Source of the DNA: Tenacibaculum ovolyticum DSM 18103
GTDB taxonomy: Bacteria; Bacteroidota; Bacteroidia; Flavobacteriales; Flavobacteriaceae
Direction of reading: 5' to 3'
DNA: 64,000 nt
Assembly: GCF_000430545.1 (NCBI RefSeq)
Contig: NZ_KE387163.1
Location: 186,001 to 250,000 of the forward strand
Under the pieces are notes generated by a model, which had not been told where the DNA came from, did not search any database, and saw only the letters and a program-made list of their open reading frames with translations. The position numbers were made by a program, and so were the translations under genes. Shown one piece after another: positions 24,803 through 34,777 of the stretch (position 1 is the stretch's first letter; each line of letters opens with the position of its first letter).

Positions 24803-25849
24803 TTATTTGTTAAATTCTTTATGAGCTAAGTATTCAGATAAATCGCCTTCTTTTTCCTTAGTTAAAATCAGTGCAAATTTACTATTTTCTAATTTCTCAA
24901 CATACTGATATGCTACATCTTTTTCATTATTTTTTGCTCTATAAATAACGTCATAGAAGTTCTTGATATTGTTTGGAATAGATAAATAATCTGAGTAATT
25001 TTTGAAGTTTTTTGATGTTGATATATGATAAATCCCCTGTAATAGCGCGTAGAAATTGTATTTTCTTACCAATTCACGTTCGTAATCATTCGGATAATGA
25101 CCTGCTTCTATTAAAACGGTATTGTATCCTAGCTTCTGAAAATTATCTCCGGTGGCTGTTGGATAAAATTCATCAGTATAACGACCAATATAATTTGGTA
25201 TTAATTGCTGCAATAATGCGTTCATTGATACAATCACATCCATCGTTTCTTTACGACCACTTGTAATTTTACGTGTTTCTTCTTCAGAAGGTGCTAAAAA
25301 TGAAATAGTAGCAGGGTTTTTGGTACCTTCTACTCCAAAAATAGTTCTTTGATCATGTAAGTTAAAACAGAAATCTGGTTTAAACGCATCTAATGTTTTT
25401 CGTAATAATTTACTCTCTTTTGCACTTAAATCAACAGCATCTCTGTTTAAATCAACTCCATTAGCATTTATACGAGTATAAGCCTCTGCCCCATCAGGAT
25501 TTAACATCGGGATAATTGTAATAGTACAATTATTTAAAATTGAACTAACAATGTCGTTATCTGCATATTGTTTTATAAAATTTAAAAAATCAAATACAGC
25601 TTTAGTACCAGTGCTTTCATTACCATGCATTTGACTCCAAATAAGTATTCTCTTTTTTCCTTTACCTAACTTCAGTTTATAAATTTCTCTATCTTCTTCA
25701 GATAAACCTATTACCTCAGAGCTAATATTTGACTCTAAATTATCATAAAGAGGCTTTATATCTTTTAAAGTAATATACCTACCAACTATTTTTTCTTCTT
25801 TAATTTTAGAATAATCATTTTCTAAAAAAATGGTATTTAATAAACTCAT
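24803..25849 (-). CDS. M14-family zinc carboxypeptidase-like protein
   Basis: The 348-residue protein has the M14 zinc motif H75-G-N-E78 in WSQMHGNESTGTKA, the substrate-binding region NPDGAEAYTRINANGVDLNRDA and a second zinc His in FNLHDQR. VLIEAGHYPND may supply the catalytic Glu. No signal peptide is seen, so it is probably cytoplasmic. It starts right after the class V aminotransferase gene (2 bp gap), so the two form an operon. The substrate could be a peptide or an N-acylated amino acid. Confidence 0.8.
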   Translation of the reverse strand: MSLLNTIFLENDYSKIKEEKIVGRYITLKDIKPLYDNLESNISSEVIGLSEEDREIYKLKLGKGKKRILIWSQMHGNESTGTKAVFDFLNFIKQYADNDIVSSILNNCTITIIPMLNPDGAEAYTRINANGVDLNRDAVDLSAKESKLLRKTLDAFKPDFCFNLHDQRTIFGVEGTKNPATISFLAPSEEETRKITSGRKETMDVIVSMNALLQQLIPNYIGRYTDEFYPTATGDNFQKLGYNTVLIEAGHYPNDYERELVRKYNFYALLQGIYHISTSKNFKNYSDYLSIPNNIKNFYDVIYRAKNNEKDVAYQYVEKLENSKFALILTKEKEGDLSEYLAHKEFNK

Positions 25850-25851
25850 AT

Positions 25852-27321
25852 TTATAGGGTAAACCAGTCAGCTATTAATTCTCTTTCAATAGGTTCAGAT
25901 GAAATATGTACATAGTCATTTTTAATCATATAATATTTATAATCTTTCGACCATTCTTCAATATTATCGGTTAATGTTTTTAATGAATTACAAATAAACT
26001 GTATTTCTTTGTCTGTAACAGTTGGGTGTACAGATAAACGAACCCAACCTGGTTTATCAGTGTTACAACCTTCAGAAATTTGATCTTTTATTCTTGTTGA
26101 TGTACTTAAATCAACATTTAATAAGAAATGCCCATAAGTTCCAGCACAAGAACAGCCTCCTCTTGTTTGAATTCCGAAACGATCATTTAATAACTTAACA
26201 ACTAAGTTAAAATGGTATTTTTCATAATAAAAAGAAAAAATACTCAATCGATCTTTATGATTTGGAGCCAATATTTTTACGCCCTCAAGATTTTCTAAAC
26301 AATTAAAAATAATTGGATTAATTTCATCTTCACGTTGTTTCATCTTATCAGTACCCATTTGGTTTTTTAACTGAATAGATAATGCAATTTTTATAGTTTG
26401 TAAAAAAGCAGGTGTTCCTCCATCTTCACGAGTTTCAACATCATCAAAATAATCATGACCTCCCCAAGGGTTTGTATAACTTACCGTACCTCCGCCTGGG
26501 TTATCAGGAATCATGTTTTTATATAATTTTTTATTAAAAATTAAAACACCAGAGCTTCCTGGACCTCCTAAAAATTTATGTGGCGAAAAGAAAATAGCAT
26601 CTAAATATTCATCTTCTTTTTCTGGATGCATGTTCATATCTACATAAGGGGCTGAACAAGCAAAATCTACAAAACATAAACCACCATATTTATGAATTAA
26701 TGAGGCTACTTTATGATAATCTGTTTTGATACCTGTTACATTAGATCCTGCAACGATTGAAGCAATTTTTATAGGTCTATCTAAATATTTTTTTATCGTT
26801 TTTTCAAACATATCTAAACAAACTAATCCAGCTTCATTACATGGTACTACAGCAACATCAGCAATCGTTTCTATCCATGAAGTTTGATTAGAGTGATGCT
26901 CCATATGACTCACAAAAACGATAGGACGCTTTTCTTCTGGAATTTCTGTATGCTCTTTTAAATTTTCAGAAACCTTTAAGCCTAAAATTCGTTGAAATTT
27001 GTTTACAACACCAGTCATTCCAGAGCCTTCTGTTATTAAGATATCATCTTTTGATGCATTAACATGGTTTTTAATGATGTTACGTGCTTCATGATATGCT
27101 AATGTCATAGCAGCTCCTGATGTTGAAGTTTCGGTATGTGTATTTGCTACAAATGGACCAAATTTATTTAACAACTGATTTTCTATTGGCATGTATAATC
27201 TACCACTTGCGGTCCAATCGGTATATACCATTTTTTGTTCACCATATGGCGATTGATATGTTTGATTAACTCCAACAATGTTTTTTTTAAACGTATCAAA
27301 ATACTGTTCTAAATTTATCAT
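25852..27321 (-). CDS. Class V aminotransferase / cysteine-desulfurase-like PLP enzyme
   Basis: The protein contains the PLP lysine in FFSPHKFLGGPGSSGVLIF, with VDFACSAPYVDMNMHP upstream and the Cys-containing RGGCSCAGTYGHFLLNVD near the C-terminus. The longest frame starts with TTG at 27360; the ATG at 27321 (MINLEQYFDTF) is preferred and gives 489 residues. It resembles the class V enzymes that act on amino acids or cysteine, not SufS itself, which is shorter. It forms an operon with the M14 peptidase gene. Confidence 0.8.
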   Translation of the reverse strand: MINLEQYFDTFKKNIVGVNQTYQSPYGEQKMVYTDWTASGRLYMPIENQLLNKFGPFVANTHTETSTSGAAMTLAYHEARNIIKNHVNASKDDILITEGSGMTGVVNKFQRILGLKVSENLKEHTEIPEEKRPIVFVSHMEHHSNQTSWIETIADVAVVPCNEAGLVCLDMFEKTIKKYLDRPIKIASIVAGSNVTGIKTDYHKVASLIHKYGGLCFVDFACSAPYVDMNMHPEKEDEYLDAIFFSPHKFLGGPGSSGVLIFNKKLYKNMIPDNPGGGTVSYTNPWGGHDYFDDVETREDGGTPAFLQTIKIALSIQLKNQMGTDKMKQREDEINPIIFNCLENLEGVKILAPNHKDRLSIFSFYYEKYHFNLVVKLLNDRFGIQTRGGCSCAGTYGHFLLNVDLSTSTRIKDQISEGCNTDKPGWVRLSVHPTVTDKEIQFICNSLKTLTDNIEEWSKDYKYYMIKNDYVHISSEPIERELIADWFTL

Positions 27322-27411
27322 CTGGTATTGTTTATGTAGTCTAAAATTAAAATTATACAAAGAAGTATGCTAAAATATTTATAATATAAACTTATTTCTA
27401 ATTGCTGTTTA

Positions 27412-28257
27412 TTATAGCCTAAATTTACCTCCTATTAAAATAGTGTTTTCAAAAAAGTAAAAACTTTGTGATGCACTATCAGCAGGACTAACTGACGTTT
27501 TAATATCTGGCATATATATATACCCTCCTTTAAGATCTGCTTGTACAAAAAAGTGCTTCAAAAAAGTAATATTTACCCCAGCTCCAATAGAAGCTCCATA
27601 ACCTGATAAATGAAAGTCATCATGTCTTTCTTTTCCTAACAAAGAAGTATTTGTTCTTGGGTATAAAACACCAACACCTACTCCTTCTGTAAGGTTTATT
27701 TGTAAGTCTTCTAAATTTAACCCAAACCAATGACTTACATCATCAAAACGTTTTAATTCTACATTTACATAGTTCAAACCATCAGTATGTTCAAATCGTA
27801 AAAAATCGGCTGCTAAATTAATATTTTCGTTATTGTAAGTACCGTCGTATTTAGGATTACCTACATTAATATTACCTTTAATATTAACATCTTGATCGGC
27901 AATCATAACATATTTCATGTGATCTACTCCAATAGAAATAGTATAATTTTCTTTAAAAAAATACCCAATTCTATAATTTGTTTGAGGAATCGTTACTCTT
28001 CCTGGATGAAAATAATCTTTAAATGAAAATTTTGTTTGTCTATCTTGTGCTTTTACATTCGATAACGTAAAATCATAATTATCTCCTTTAAAACGGATAT
28101 CAGAATCGGTGTAACTCGCCCAGTTCCATCCCCAATACACGAAAAATTTTCCTTTATTGGTAACTTTCTTTTTTTGAACTTCGTTCTCTTGTTCCTGTCC
28201 TACCATTATTGATGTTGCTAACAACAACATTAATAAACTGATTGCTCTTACTTTCAA
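27412..28257 (-). CDS. Outer-membrane beta-barrel protein of unknown function
   Basis: The start is a TTG at 28257, which gives a normal signal peptide (LKVRAISLLMLLLATSIMVG). The mature part has amphipathic strands with aromatic residues, such as YRIGYFFKENYTISIGVDH, and ends LIGGKFRL, the typical end of a Bacteroidetes porin-like barrel. The length of 281 residues fits a 10-12 strand barrel. It starts 5 bp after the glmM stop on the same strand. Role unknown. Confidence 0.65.
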   Translation of the reverse strand: MKVRAISLLMLLLATSIMVGQEQENEVQKKKVTNKGKFFVYWGWNWASYTDSDIRFKGDNYDFTLSNVKAQDRQTKFSFKDYFHPGRVTIPQTNYRIGYFFKENYTISIGVDHMKYVMIADQDVNIKGNINVGNPKYDGTYNNENINLAADFLRFEHTDGLNYVNVELKRFDDVSHWFGLNLEDLQINLTEGVGVGVLYPRTNTSLLGKERHDDFHLSGYGASIGAGVNITFLKHFFVQADLKGGYIYMPDIKTSVSPADSASQSFYFFENTILIGGKFRL

Positions 28258-28262
28258 TTTTC

Positions 28263-29654
28263 TTACTTTATTATTTGTTCAATTTCTGTTATAAATCGTT
28301 CTGCAAGTGTATCTGCACTTTCTTGACTTGTACTTTCTGTATAAATTCTAATAATTGGTTCGGTATTCGATTTACGTAAATGTACCCACTCATTTTCAAA
28401 ATCAATTTTCACACCATCAATCATATTAACATCTTCGTCTTTATATTTAGAAGCCATTGTTTCTAAAATTTCATCAACATTTATTTGAGGTGTTAATTGT
28501 ATTTTATTTTTGCTCATAAAATAACTAGGATAAGAATCTCTTAATTCTTTACAAGACATTTTTTTACGTGCTAGGTGAGATAAAAATAAAGCAACTCCTA
28601 CTAAAGAATCACGACCATAATGAGAATCCGGATAAATAATACCTCCATTTCCTTCTCCGCCAATTACAGTATCAGTATCTTTCATCATTTGTACTACATT
28701 AACTTCTCCTACTGCAGAAGCTGTATAAGTACCACCATGTTTTTCTGTTACATCACGTAATGCTCTTGATGATGATAAGTTAGAAACGGTGTTTCCTCCT
28801 CCTAATCTCCCTAATACGTAATCTGCACAAGCAACTAAAGTGTATTCTTCACCAAACATAGAACCATCTTCAGATATTAAAGCCAAGCGATCAACATCTG
28901 GATCAACAACAATACCTAAATCAGCTTTCTTCTTTACTACTAATTTAGAAATATCTGTTAAATTTTCTTTTAAAGGTTCAGGGTTATGAGGAAATTGTCC
29001 ATTTGGCTCACAATATAATTCTACACATTTAACACCTAACTCTTTTAATAATGCAGGAATAAAAATTCCACCTGTAGAATTAACACCATCAACAACTACT
29101 TTAAATTTAGCTTTTTTAATAGCTTTTACATCTACTAAATCTAACTTTAAAACTTCTTTAATGTGTTTTTTTAAATATTTCTTATTTTTTCTATAACTTC
29201 CTAAATCATCAACTTCTGCAAACTCAAAATTTTCATTGTCTGCTAATTCTAAAATTTCTTCACCATCAGTTCCATTTAAAAATTCTCCTTTTTCATTTAA
29301 TAATTTTAAAGCATTCCATTGTTTAGGATTATGAGAAGCTGTTAAAATAATTCCTCCATTTGCTTTTTCTAGTGGTACTGCAACTTCAACTGTAGGTGTT
29401 GTAGATAAACCTAAATCAATTACGTTAATACCTAAACCAACTAAAGTATTTGCTACCAAATTACTTATCATTTTACCAGAAATACGAGCATCTCTACCAA
29501 TAACTACTTTTATCTTTTTTGCTTCTGGATTTCTTTTTTTTATGAAAGCTCCGTAGGCTGCTGCAAATTTAACAGCATCAACAGGTGTAAGGTTTTCACC
29601 TGTGTTACCTCCTATTGTTCCTCTTATTCCTGAAATAGATTTTATAAGTGTCAT
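28263..29654 (-). CDS. glmM: Phosphoglucosamine mutase
   Basis: The 463-residue phosphohexomutase converts glucosamine-6-phosphate to glucosamine-1-phosphate for peptidoglycan and LPS. The catalytic phosphoserine Ser107 lies in TASHNPKQWN, the magnesium loop is VDPDVDRLAL, the sugar-binding loop is GEGNGG, and the C-terminal phosphate-binding segment is RKSNTEPIIRIY. Length and motifs are those of the Bacteroidetes GlmM/PGM group. Closely related phosphomannomutases cannot be fully excluded. Confidence 0.85.
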   Translation of the reverse strand: MTLIKSISGIRGTIGGNTGENLTPVDAVKFAAAYGAFIKKRNPEAKKIKVVIGRDARISGKMISNLVANTLVGLGINVIDLGLSTTPTVEVAVPLEKANGGIILTASHNPKQWNALKLLNEKGEFLNGTDGEEILELADNENFEFAEVDDLGSYRKNKKYLKKHIKEVLKLDLVDVKAIKKAKFKVVVDGVNSTGGIFIPALLKELGVKCVELYCEPNGQFPHNPEPLKENLTDISKLVVKKKADLGIVVDPDVDRLALISEDGSMFGEEYTLVACADYVLGRLGGGNTVSNLSSSRALRDVTEKHGGTYTASAVGEVNVVQMMKDTDTVIGGEGNGGIIYPDSHYGRDSLVGVALFLSHLARKKMSCKELRDSYPSYFMSKNKIQLTPQINVDEILETMASKYKDEDVNMIDGVKIDFENEWVHLRKSNTEPIIRIYTESTSQESADTLAERFITEIEQIIK

Positions 29655-29756
29655 AGTGTGTTCTAAATTTTAATACAAATATAATGGTAATAAAGAAATT
29701 AATGGTGTATCGCCATAATTTTAACTGTAACATTAGTTACATTAAGCGTATAAAAA

Positions 29757-29783
29757 AAACGTTAAATGTACATTTAACGTTTT
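29757..29783. terminator. Orphan terminator-like hairpin between divergent genes
   Basis: ACGTTAAATG-TA-CATTTAACGT is a perfect 22-bp palindrome flanked by A-runs and T-runs. It looks like a bidirectional terminator, yet the flanking genes (glmM on the minus strand, 30256 on the plus strand) both point away from it. It may end a small RNA or be the relic of a lost gene. Confidence 0.5.
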
Positions 29784-29845
29784 CTTATTTATTTATAAAG
29801 TTTTAACTTTATTTTACATACCTAAAAATTACTTTTTTGAACTCT

Positions 29846-29950
29846 TTACCCATTCTTAAATTCAAAATGGATTATATTATAACCTTTAGTAAATTCTTTA
29901 ATAAAGTCTTTGTGCTGGGTTTCTTTTTGCCCAAATAATTCTATTACAAT
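29846..29950 (-). pseudogene. Possible gene remnant in the 29655-30255 gap
   Basis: A minus-strand frame of about 34 codons reads VIELFGQKETQHKDFIKEF and continues TKGYNIIHFEFKNG before a stop. It has protein-like composition but no start codon, with a TAG immediately upstream. It lies upstream of the orphan hairpin, so both may be remains of a deleted gene. Weak. Confidence 0.25.
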
Positions 29951-30233
29951 CTACAAATTGATAATAAAAATCTTTTTTTTAATTTAATAGTTACATTATC
30001 AGGGCCTTGATACATCTCTTAAATATAAGTTCCTTAACATAGTGTGTTTTAACTCATGAAATTATTTACAAGTACTTGTTGAGTAGTTTATGCCATAATT
30101 AATTGTTTAGTATTTAAAAAGTTGGATAAGAAATCTTGTGAAACTTTTTTGAGTTATTAGGCTTAAAAGCTCAATTGTAACATGTTTTTTCATAGAACAA
30201 ACATATTCTTATAGAAATAAAAGACTAAAAACA

Positions 30234-30241
30234 TATATTTG
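30234..30241 (+). promoter_or_regulatory. -7 box before the zinc-ribbon/CPBP gene pair
   Basis: TATATTTG fits TAnnTTTG and ends 14 bp before the ATG at 30256. Confidence 0.45.
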
Positions 30242-30255
30242 TATCAAAAAAAAAT

Positions 30256-30783
30256 ATGGAAAAAGATTTAATTAAAAACAACTTCCTATGCAATTTCTGT
30301 AAGGAAAGTATTGAAGAGAGTATCGCTTATTGTTCAAATTGTGGGCATCCCAAAAATGGAACTAGCAAAGAAATAGCTCAGTTTTTTGCAAAAAGAGCAA
30401 TGCAAAAAAGTAAAAATATTGATAGTGATAAAAAAATTAAATCAGCAAAGAACACCTTGTTTGTTCTTTGTGGAATAATGGTTGTTTTTGGTTTATTCTC
30501 ATACTATACTACAAATGATATTCTAGAATTAAGTATTGTTCTTTTTGTTGCCTTAATCTACTTATTGTTAGCTTTTTGGTCTGATAAAAAACCTTTTATA
30601 GCTTTATTGTCTGGTCTCTTATTGTATTTAACTTTAATAATAATTTCAGCCGTTTTTGATCCAATATCATTAGTTAAAGGCTTTATTTGGAAAATAATAA
30701 TAATTTCATACTTAGGAAAAGGACTGTACTCTGCTTTTTATTCACGGAAAAATGATAATAGTAATATTGAAATACAAAAATAA
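30256..30783 (+). CDS. Zinc-ribbon membrane protein of unknown function
   Basis: The 175-residue protein has a CxxC...CxxC zinc ribbon at the N-terminus (FLCNFCKES, then AYCSNCGHPK, about residues 10-36). After a Lys-rich linker come four hydrophobic segments (about 68-165). The next gene, a CPBP-type protease with the same kind of N-terminal zinc ribbon, begins within the stop codon (TAATG). The two probably act together at the membrane; the function is unknown. Confidence 0.6.
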   Translation: MEKDLIKNNFLCNFCKESIEESIAYCSNCGHPKNGTSKEIAQFFAKRAMQKSKNIDSDKKIKSAKNTLFVLCGIMVVFGLFSYYTTNDILELSIVLFVALIYLLLAFWSDKKPFIALLSGLLLYLTLIIISAVFDPISLVKGFIWKIIIISYLGKGLYSAFYSRKNDNSNIEIQK

Positions 30784-31508
30784 TGATTCAATGTAAAAAT
30801 TGTAAAATTGTTTTTGATTCAAAAATCAATTTTTGTTCTACTTGTGGTGCAGAAATAACCTCAAAAAAAAGTACAACTTTAGATACTATTATAGCCTTTT
30901 ATATAACAATTATTGTTTTTATAGGCATTTCTTATTATGTATTTAAAGCATATGATAATAGTTTTTGGAGTGAGGTTCTTATTGAAAGTATATTTATTAT
31001 AATAGTAGTTGGCTACAGTATTTTTGATTTAAAAAACATAACCCCTTTATATAAGCTACCAAAAATTAATAAATGGTATTTAAACCTTTTTATTTTATTT
31101 ACAATAATAAACGCTTTTATTGTTTACTATATTACAGGTTTTATTAACACCCTAACAAATAATTTTTCTAATAATTATTATGAGGATTATTTATATTTAG
31201 AAAACCCATTATTATGGTCTATTATATTTATTGCAATATTGCCTCCAATATTTGAAGAACTTGCTTTTAGAGGTTTTTTATTTAATTTGCTAAATAAAAT
31301 AGTTTCAAAAAAATCGACAATAATTGCAACGTCCTTTTTATTTGCACTTGTTCATTTTTCATTTATATCTCTAATATGGATATTTCCTTTTGGGCTTTTT
31401 TTAGGTTATTTAAGATCAAAATACAAAAGTCTATGGATACCAATGATTATCCATTTTATTCATAATTTTATTATTCTAATGATTGATTACACTGTTTTCA
31501 ACATGTAA
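30783..31508 (+). CDS. CPBP (CAAX-like) intramembrane protease with N-terminal zinc ribbon
   Basis: The 241-residue protein starts with a zinc ribbon (CKNCKIVF and FCSTCGAE). It continues with several membrane helices holding the CPBP motifs EELAFRGFLFNLL (motif 1), FALVHFSF (motif 2) and IIHFIHNFII (motif 3). Family members cleave membrane-bound or prenylated-type substrates and are often linked to peptide maturation or immunity in bacteria. It is coupled to the upstream zinc-ribbon gene. The substrate is not evident. Confidence 0.8.
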   Translation: MIQCKNCKIVFDSKINFCSTCGAEITSKKSTTLDTIIAFYITIIVFIGISYYVFKAYDNSFWSEVLIESIFIIIVVGYSIFDLKNITPLYKLPKINKWYLNLFILFTIINAFIVYYITGFINTLTNNFSNNYYEDYLYLENPLLWSIIFIAILPPIFEELAFRGFLFNLLNKIVSKKSTIIATSFLFALVHFSFISLIWIFPFGLFLGYLRSKYKSLWIPMIIHFIHNFIILMIDYTVFNM

Positions 31509-31683
31509 TAACTTAATATTAAGATGATAGATCACCATATAAAACTGTTTTGGGTAGTGTCATAATTTATACATGAAATTTTTATGGATATATTTATATT
31601 AATCAAATAATGGATATTATTATTTAAATAATTCTTATTGGGATGTACACTATTTTTTTTAAGGAAATATTTATTAAAATAAA

Positions 31684-31709
31684 AAAACCGCTACTTACGT
31701 AGCGGTTTT
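31684..31709 (-). terminator. Terminator of rpsA
   Basis: The 11-bp stem AAAACCGCTAC/GTAGCGGTTTT with a four-base loop is followed by T-rich sequence on the minus strand. It lies 22 bp after the rpsA stop. Between it and the CPBP gene (31509-31683) I see nothing. Confidence 0.85.
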
Positions 31710-31730
31710 AAAATTTATGATTTCAGGAGA

Positions 31731-33506
31731 TTATTTTCCTTCCATTTTTCTTTTTAATTCAGCTAATCCACCAATATCTCCTAAAGTAGTTTTTTCTACA
31801 TCAGCAGCTTTTTTAGCAGCAACTTTAATGTTTCTCTTTTCTTCTTCTCTAAAGATAGAAGTATGAGAAGCAACAATTCTACGGTATTCTTTACTAAATT
31901 CAGTTACGATGAACTGTACAGTATCACCTTTTTCTAATTTAGTACCGTCTTCTTTCTCTAAGAAACGAGTTGGAGCAAATGCTTCGATTTCATCAGTAAA
32001 AGTTACTGTTGCACCTTTATCATTTTTCTCTTTAATCGTACCTTCGTGAGTAGAACCGATTGCATACGTAGCTTCATGAGCATCCCAAGGGTTATCTTGA
32101 GTTTGCTTGTGACCTAAGTTTAACTTTCTGTTCTCAACATCTAATTCTAATACTTGAACATCTAATTTATCACCAACAGTTACGAAATCTGATGGGTGCT
32201 TAATTTTCTTAGTCCAAGATAAGTCAGAGATATATACTAATCCGTCAATTCCTTCTTCTAACTCTACGAATACACCAAAGTTAGTGTAGTTACGTACAGT
32301 ACCAGAGTGAGTTGAACCTACAGGGTACTTAGTAGTAATGTCAGTCCATGGATCTGGGTGTAATTGCTTCATACCTAATGACATCTTACGATCTTCACGA
32401 TCTAATGTTAAGATTTGAGCTTCTACTTCGTCACCAACTTTTACGAAATCTTGAGCAGAACGTAAGTGAGTAGACCAAGACATTTCAGAAACGTGAATTA
32501 ATCCTTCAACACCTTCTTCAACTTCTACGAATGCACCATAATCAGCTAAAACAACAACTTTTCCTTTTACTTTATCTCCAACTTTTAAGTCAGTATTTAA
32601 AGCTTCCCAAGGATGAGCAGATAATTGTTTTAAACCTAATTGAATTCTAGATTTGTTATCATCAAAGTCTAAAATTACAACGTTTAATTTCTGATCTAAT
32701 TCAACAACCTCATTTGGATGGTTAATACGAGACCAAGATAAATCAGTAATGTGTACTAATCCGTCAACACCACCTAAATCAACAAAGACACCATAAGAAG
32801 TAATGTTTTTAACAACACCTTCTAATACTTGTCCTTTTTCTAATTGACCGATGATTTCACGTTTTTGATCTTCTAAATCAGCTTCAATTAACGCTTTATG
32901 AGATACTACTACGTTTTTAAATTCGTGGTTGATTTTCACAACTTTGAATTCCATAGTTTTTTCTACATACTGATCGTAGTCTCTAATAGGCTTCACATCA
33001 ATTTGAGAACCTGGTAAGAATGCTTCAATACCAAATACATCAACGATCATACCTCCACGAGTTCTACACTTAACAAAACCGTTAACGATTTCACCAGTTT
33101 CGTGTGCATTGTTAACACGTTCCCATGCTTTAATTACACGCGCTTTTTTGTGAGATAATACTAATTGACCAGAAGCATCTTCTCTTTTGTCAACTAATAC
33201 CTCTACTGTATCACCAACAGCTAAACCTGGGTTATAACGAAATTCGTTTAAAGAAATTACTCCTTCTGATTTAGAGTTAATATCAATAATCGCATCTCTT
33301 TCAGTAATTCTTGTAACTAAACCTTCGATTACATCACGTTCGTTAACGAAACCTACTGTACCTTCTAAAGCTTGTTCGAATTCTTTTAATTTAGATTCAT
33401 CAACTTCATCAATACCTTCTTCGTATTTATGCCAATTAAATGTTGCTAAAAATTCTGCTGGATTTACTGTTACTGCCTCAGCAGCTGTGTTTTTTTCTTC
33501 AGACAT
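31731..33506 (-). CDS. rpsA: 30S ribosomal protein S1
   Basis: The 591-residue protein is built from repeated S1 RNA-binding domains; the clearest repeats contain GVVKNITSYGVFVDLGGVDG, KGKVVVLADYGAFVEVEEG and SGTVRNYTNFGVFVELEEG. It recruits mRNA to the 30S subunit. An acidic N-terminal extension of about 50 residues is normal for Bacteroidetes. A -7 box TAAATTTG on the minus strand (33630-33637) would give a leader of about 120 nt containing a GCCTTTT/AAAAGGC stem, where autogenous control could act. Confidence 0.93.
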   Translation of the reverse strand: MSEEKNTAAEAVTVNPAEFLATFNWHKYEEGIDEVDESKLKEFEQALEGTVGFVNERDVIEGLVTRITERDAIIDINSKSEGVISLNEFRYNPGLAVGDTVEVLVDKREDASGQLVLSHKKARVIKAWERVNNAHETGEIVNGFVKCRTRGGMIVDVFGIEAFLPGSQIDVKPIRDYDQYVEKTMEFKVVKINHEFKNVVVSHKALIEADLEDQKREIIGQLEKGQVLEGVVKNITSYGVFVDLGGVDGLVHITDLSWSRINHPNEVVELDQKLNVVILDFDDNKSRIQLGLKQLSAHPWEALNTDLKVGDKVKGKVVVLADYGAFVEVEEGVEGLIHVSEMSWSTHLRSAQDFVKVGDEVEAQILTLDREDRKMSLGMKQLHPDPWTDITTKYPVGSTHSGTVRNYTNFGVFVELEEGIDGLVYISDLSWTKKIKHPSDFVTVGDKLDVQVLELDVENRKLNLGHKQTQDNPWDAHEATYAIGSTHEGTIKEKNDKGATVTFTDEIEAFAPTRFLEKEDGTKLEKGDTVQFIVTEFSKEYRRIVASHTSIFREEEKRNIKVAAKKAADVEKTTLGDIGGLAELKRKMEGK

Positions 33507-33629
33507 GTCTGAACTAATTTTTGTATCTTTTTGTTAGCCAGATTATTAACAACACTAACGCAAAGAGAAATTAAACTTATATAAATTTGTTTTCTGCCTT
33601 TTATAAATCTGTTCTCGTAAAAAGGCGTG

Positions 33630-33637
33630 CAAATTTA
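33630..33637 (-). promoter_or_regulatory. Candidate -7 box of rpsA
   Basis: Minus-strand TAAATTTG, about 124 bp before the ATG. No clear -33 TTG. The resulting long leader has an inverted repeat at about 33597-33625. Confidence 0.4.
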
Positions 33638-33700
33638 CGCTTTTTTATTTAAAGAACCTATAAAGCTTATGATTTTAAGTAAGTTGAATATTTAAAACAG

Positions 33701-34777
33701 TTAATTTTCTACAAAATTATCCCAACGTTTTAAATACTTTATAAACTTTTCACTTAAACCTTCTTTTTTTAGTTGAGTTTCAGATACTGGTGTTTTAATT
33801 GGGGTGAAATTGGGGTTATCAATAACTAACTTAGGAAAGTTATGATGTAATATAGCTGAAGTACCTATAGAAACAAAATCGACTCCAGCTTCTAAAATTT
33901 TTTGAACATCTAACCCATTGCTTATTTTTCCAGCAACAGTCCATTTTACATTTTTAAAATCTAAGTTTTTAAAATGTTCTAATAAGGTCATATTTTGATA
34001 TTTCTCATCATATGGTAATTTAAAGCAATCCCATAAAGAGATATCTAAAAAATCAATATTTTCTCTATCTATTAGCTGTTTACAAACCCATTTAACTTCT
34101 TCAATATCCATTCCAAACCTTTCTGGAGACAAGCGCACTCCAAGTAAAAATGATTTTCCACACTTCGCTCTAATAGTATCTACTATTTCAAATAACAAAC
34201 GAGCTCTATTTTCTAACGAACCTCCATATTCATCAGTTCTTTTATTTATTTCTGAACTTAAAAACTGCGTTAAAATATAACCATGAGCTCCATGAATTTC
34301 AACACCATCGTAACCACATTTTTTAGCACGAACAGCTGCAGCTATAAAATCATCTCTTAGCTGCTTCACTTCTACTACAGAAAGAGCTCGTGCATTATTT
34401 TCACTATTATTAGAAGGGCAAACAGGCTTTTGATCTAATAATTCGGAAGGAGAACGCATTCCTGCATGATGTAATTGAACTACAGCCAAACTTCCTTCTT
34501 TTTTAATAGCTGTTGTTAATCTTATATGTCCTTCATTTAAGCTATCATTAAAAATACCTAACTGTCTTGAAAACCCTTTTCCTACTTCCTGAACATGAGA
34601 GGCACAGGTCATAACAAAACCAAAACCTCCTTTAGCTCTCATTGTTAACCATTTCAACTCTTCATCAGATAACTCTCCATTCTCATAGCTTTGTGTATTA
34701 GTTAATGGGGCAAGCATAAATCTATTTTTCATTATAGATCCACAAGAGAAAGTAACTTTTGAATTTGATTTTATCAT
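33701..34777 (-). CDS. Old yellow enzyme family NADH:flavin oxidoreductase
   Basis: The 358-residue FMN TIM-barrel enzyme has the family motifs RFMLAPLTNTQSYENGELSD, VQLHHAGMRS, GYDGVEIHGAHGYILTQFLS and INKRTDEYGGSLENRARLL. It reduces activated alkenes or related compounds with NAD(P)H. No C-terminal iron-sulfur or FAD domain is present. It stands alone, on the same strand as the GMC oxidoreductase and sterol-desaturase-like genes that lie upstream. Confidence 0.88.
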   Translation of the reverse strand: MIKSNSKVTFSCGSIMKNRFMLAPLTNTQSYENGELSDEELKWLTMRAKGGFGFVMTCASHVQEVGKGFSRQLGIFNDSLNEGHIRLTTAIKKEGSLAVVQLHHAGMRSPSELLDQKPVCPSNNSENNARALSVVEVKQLRDDFIAAAVRAKKCGYDGVEIHGAHGYILTQFLSSEINKRTDEYGGSLENRARLLFEIVDTIRAKCGKSFLLGVRLSPERFGMDIEEVKWVCKQLIDRENIDFLDISLWDCFKLPYDEKYQNMTLLEHFKNLDFKNVKWTVAGKISNGLDVQKILEAGVDFVSIGTSAILHHNFPKLVIDNPNFTPIKTPVSETQLKKEGLSEKFIKYLKRWDNFVEN

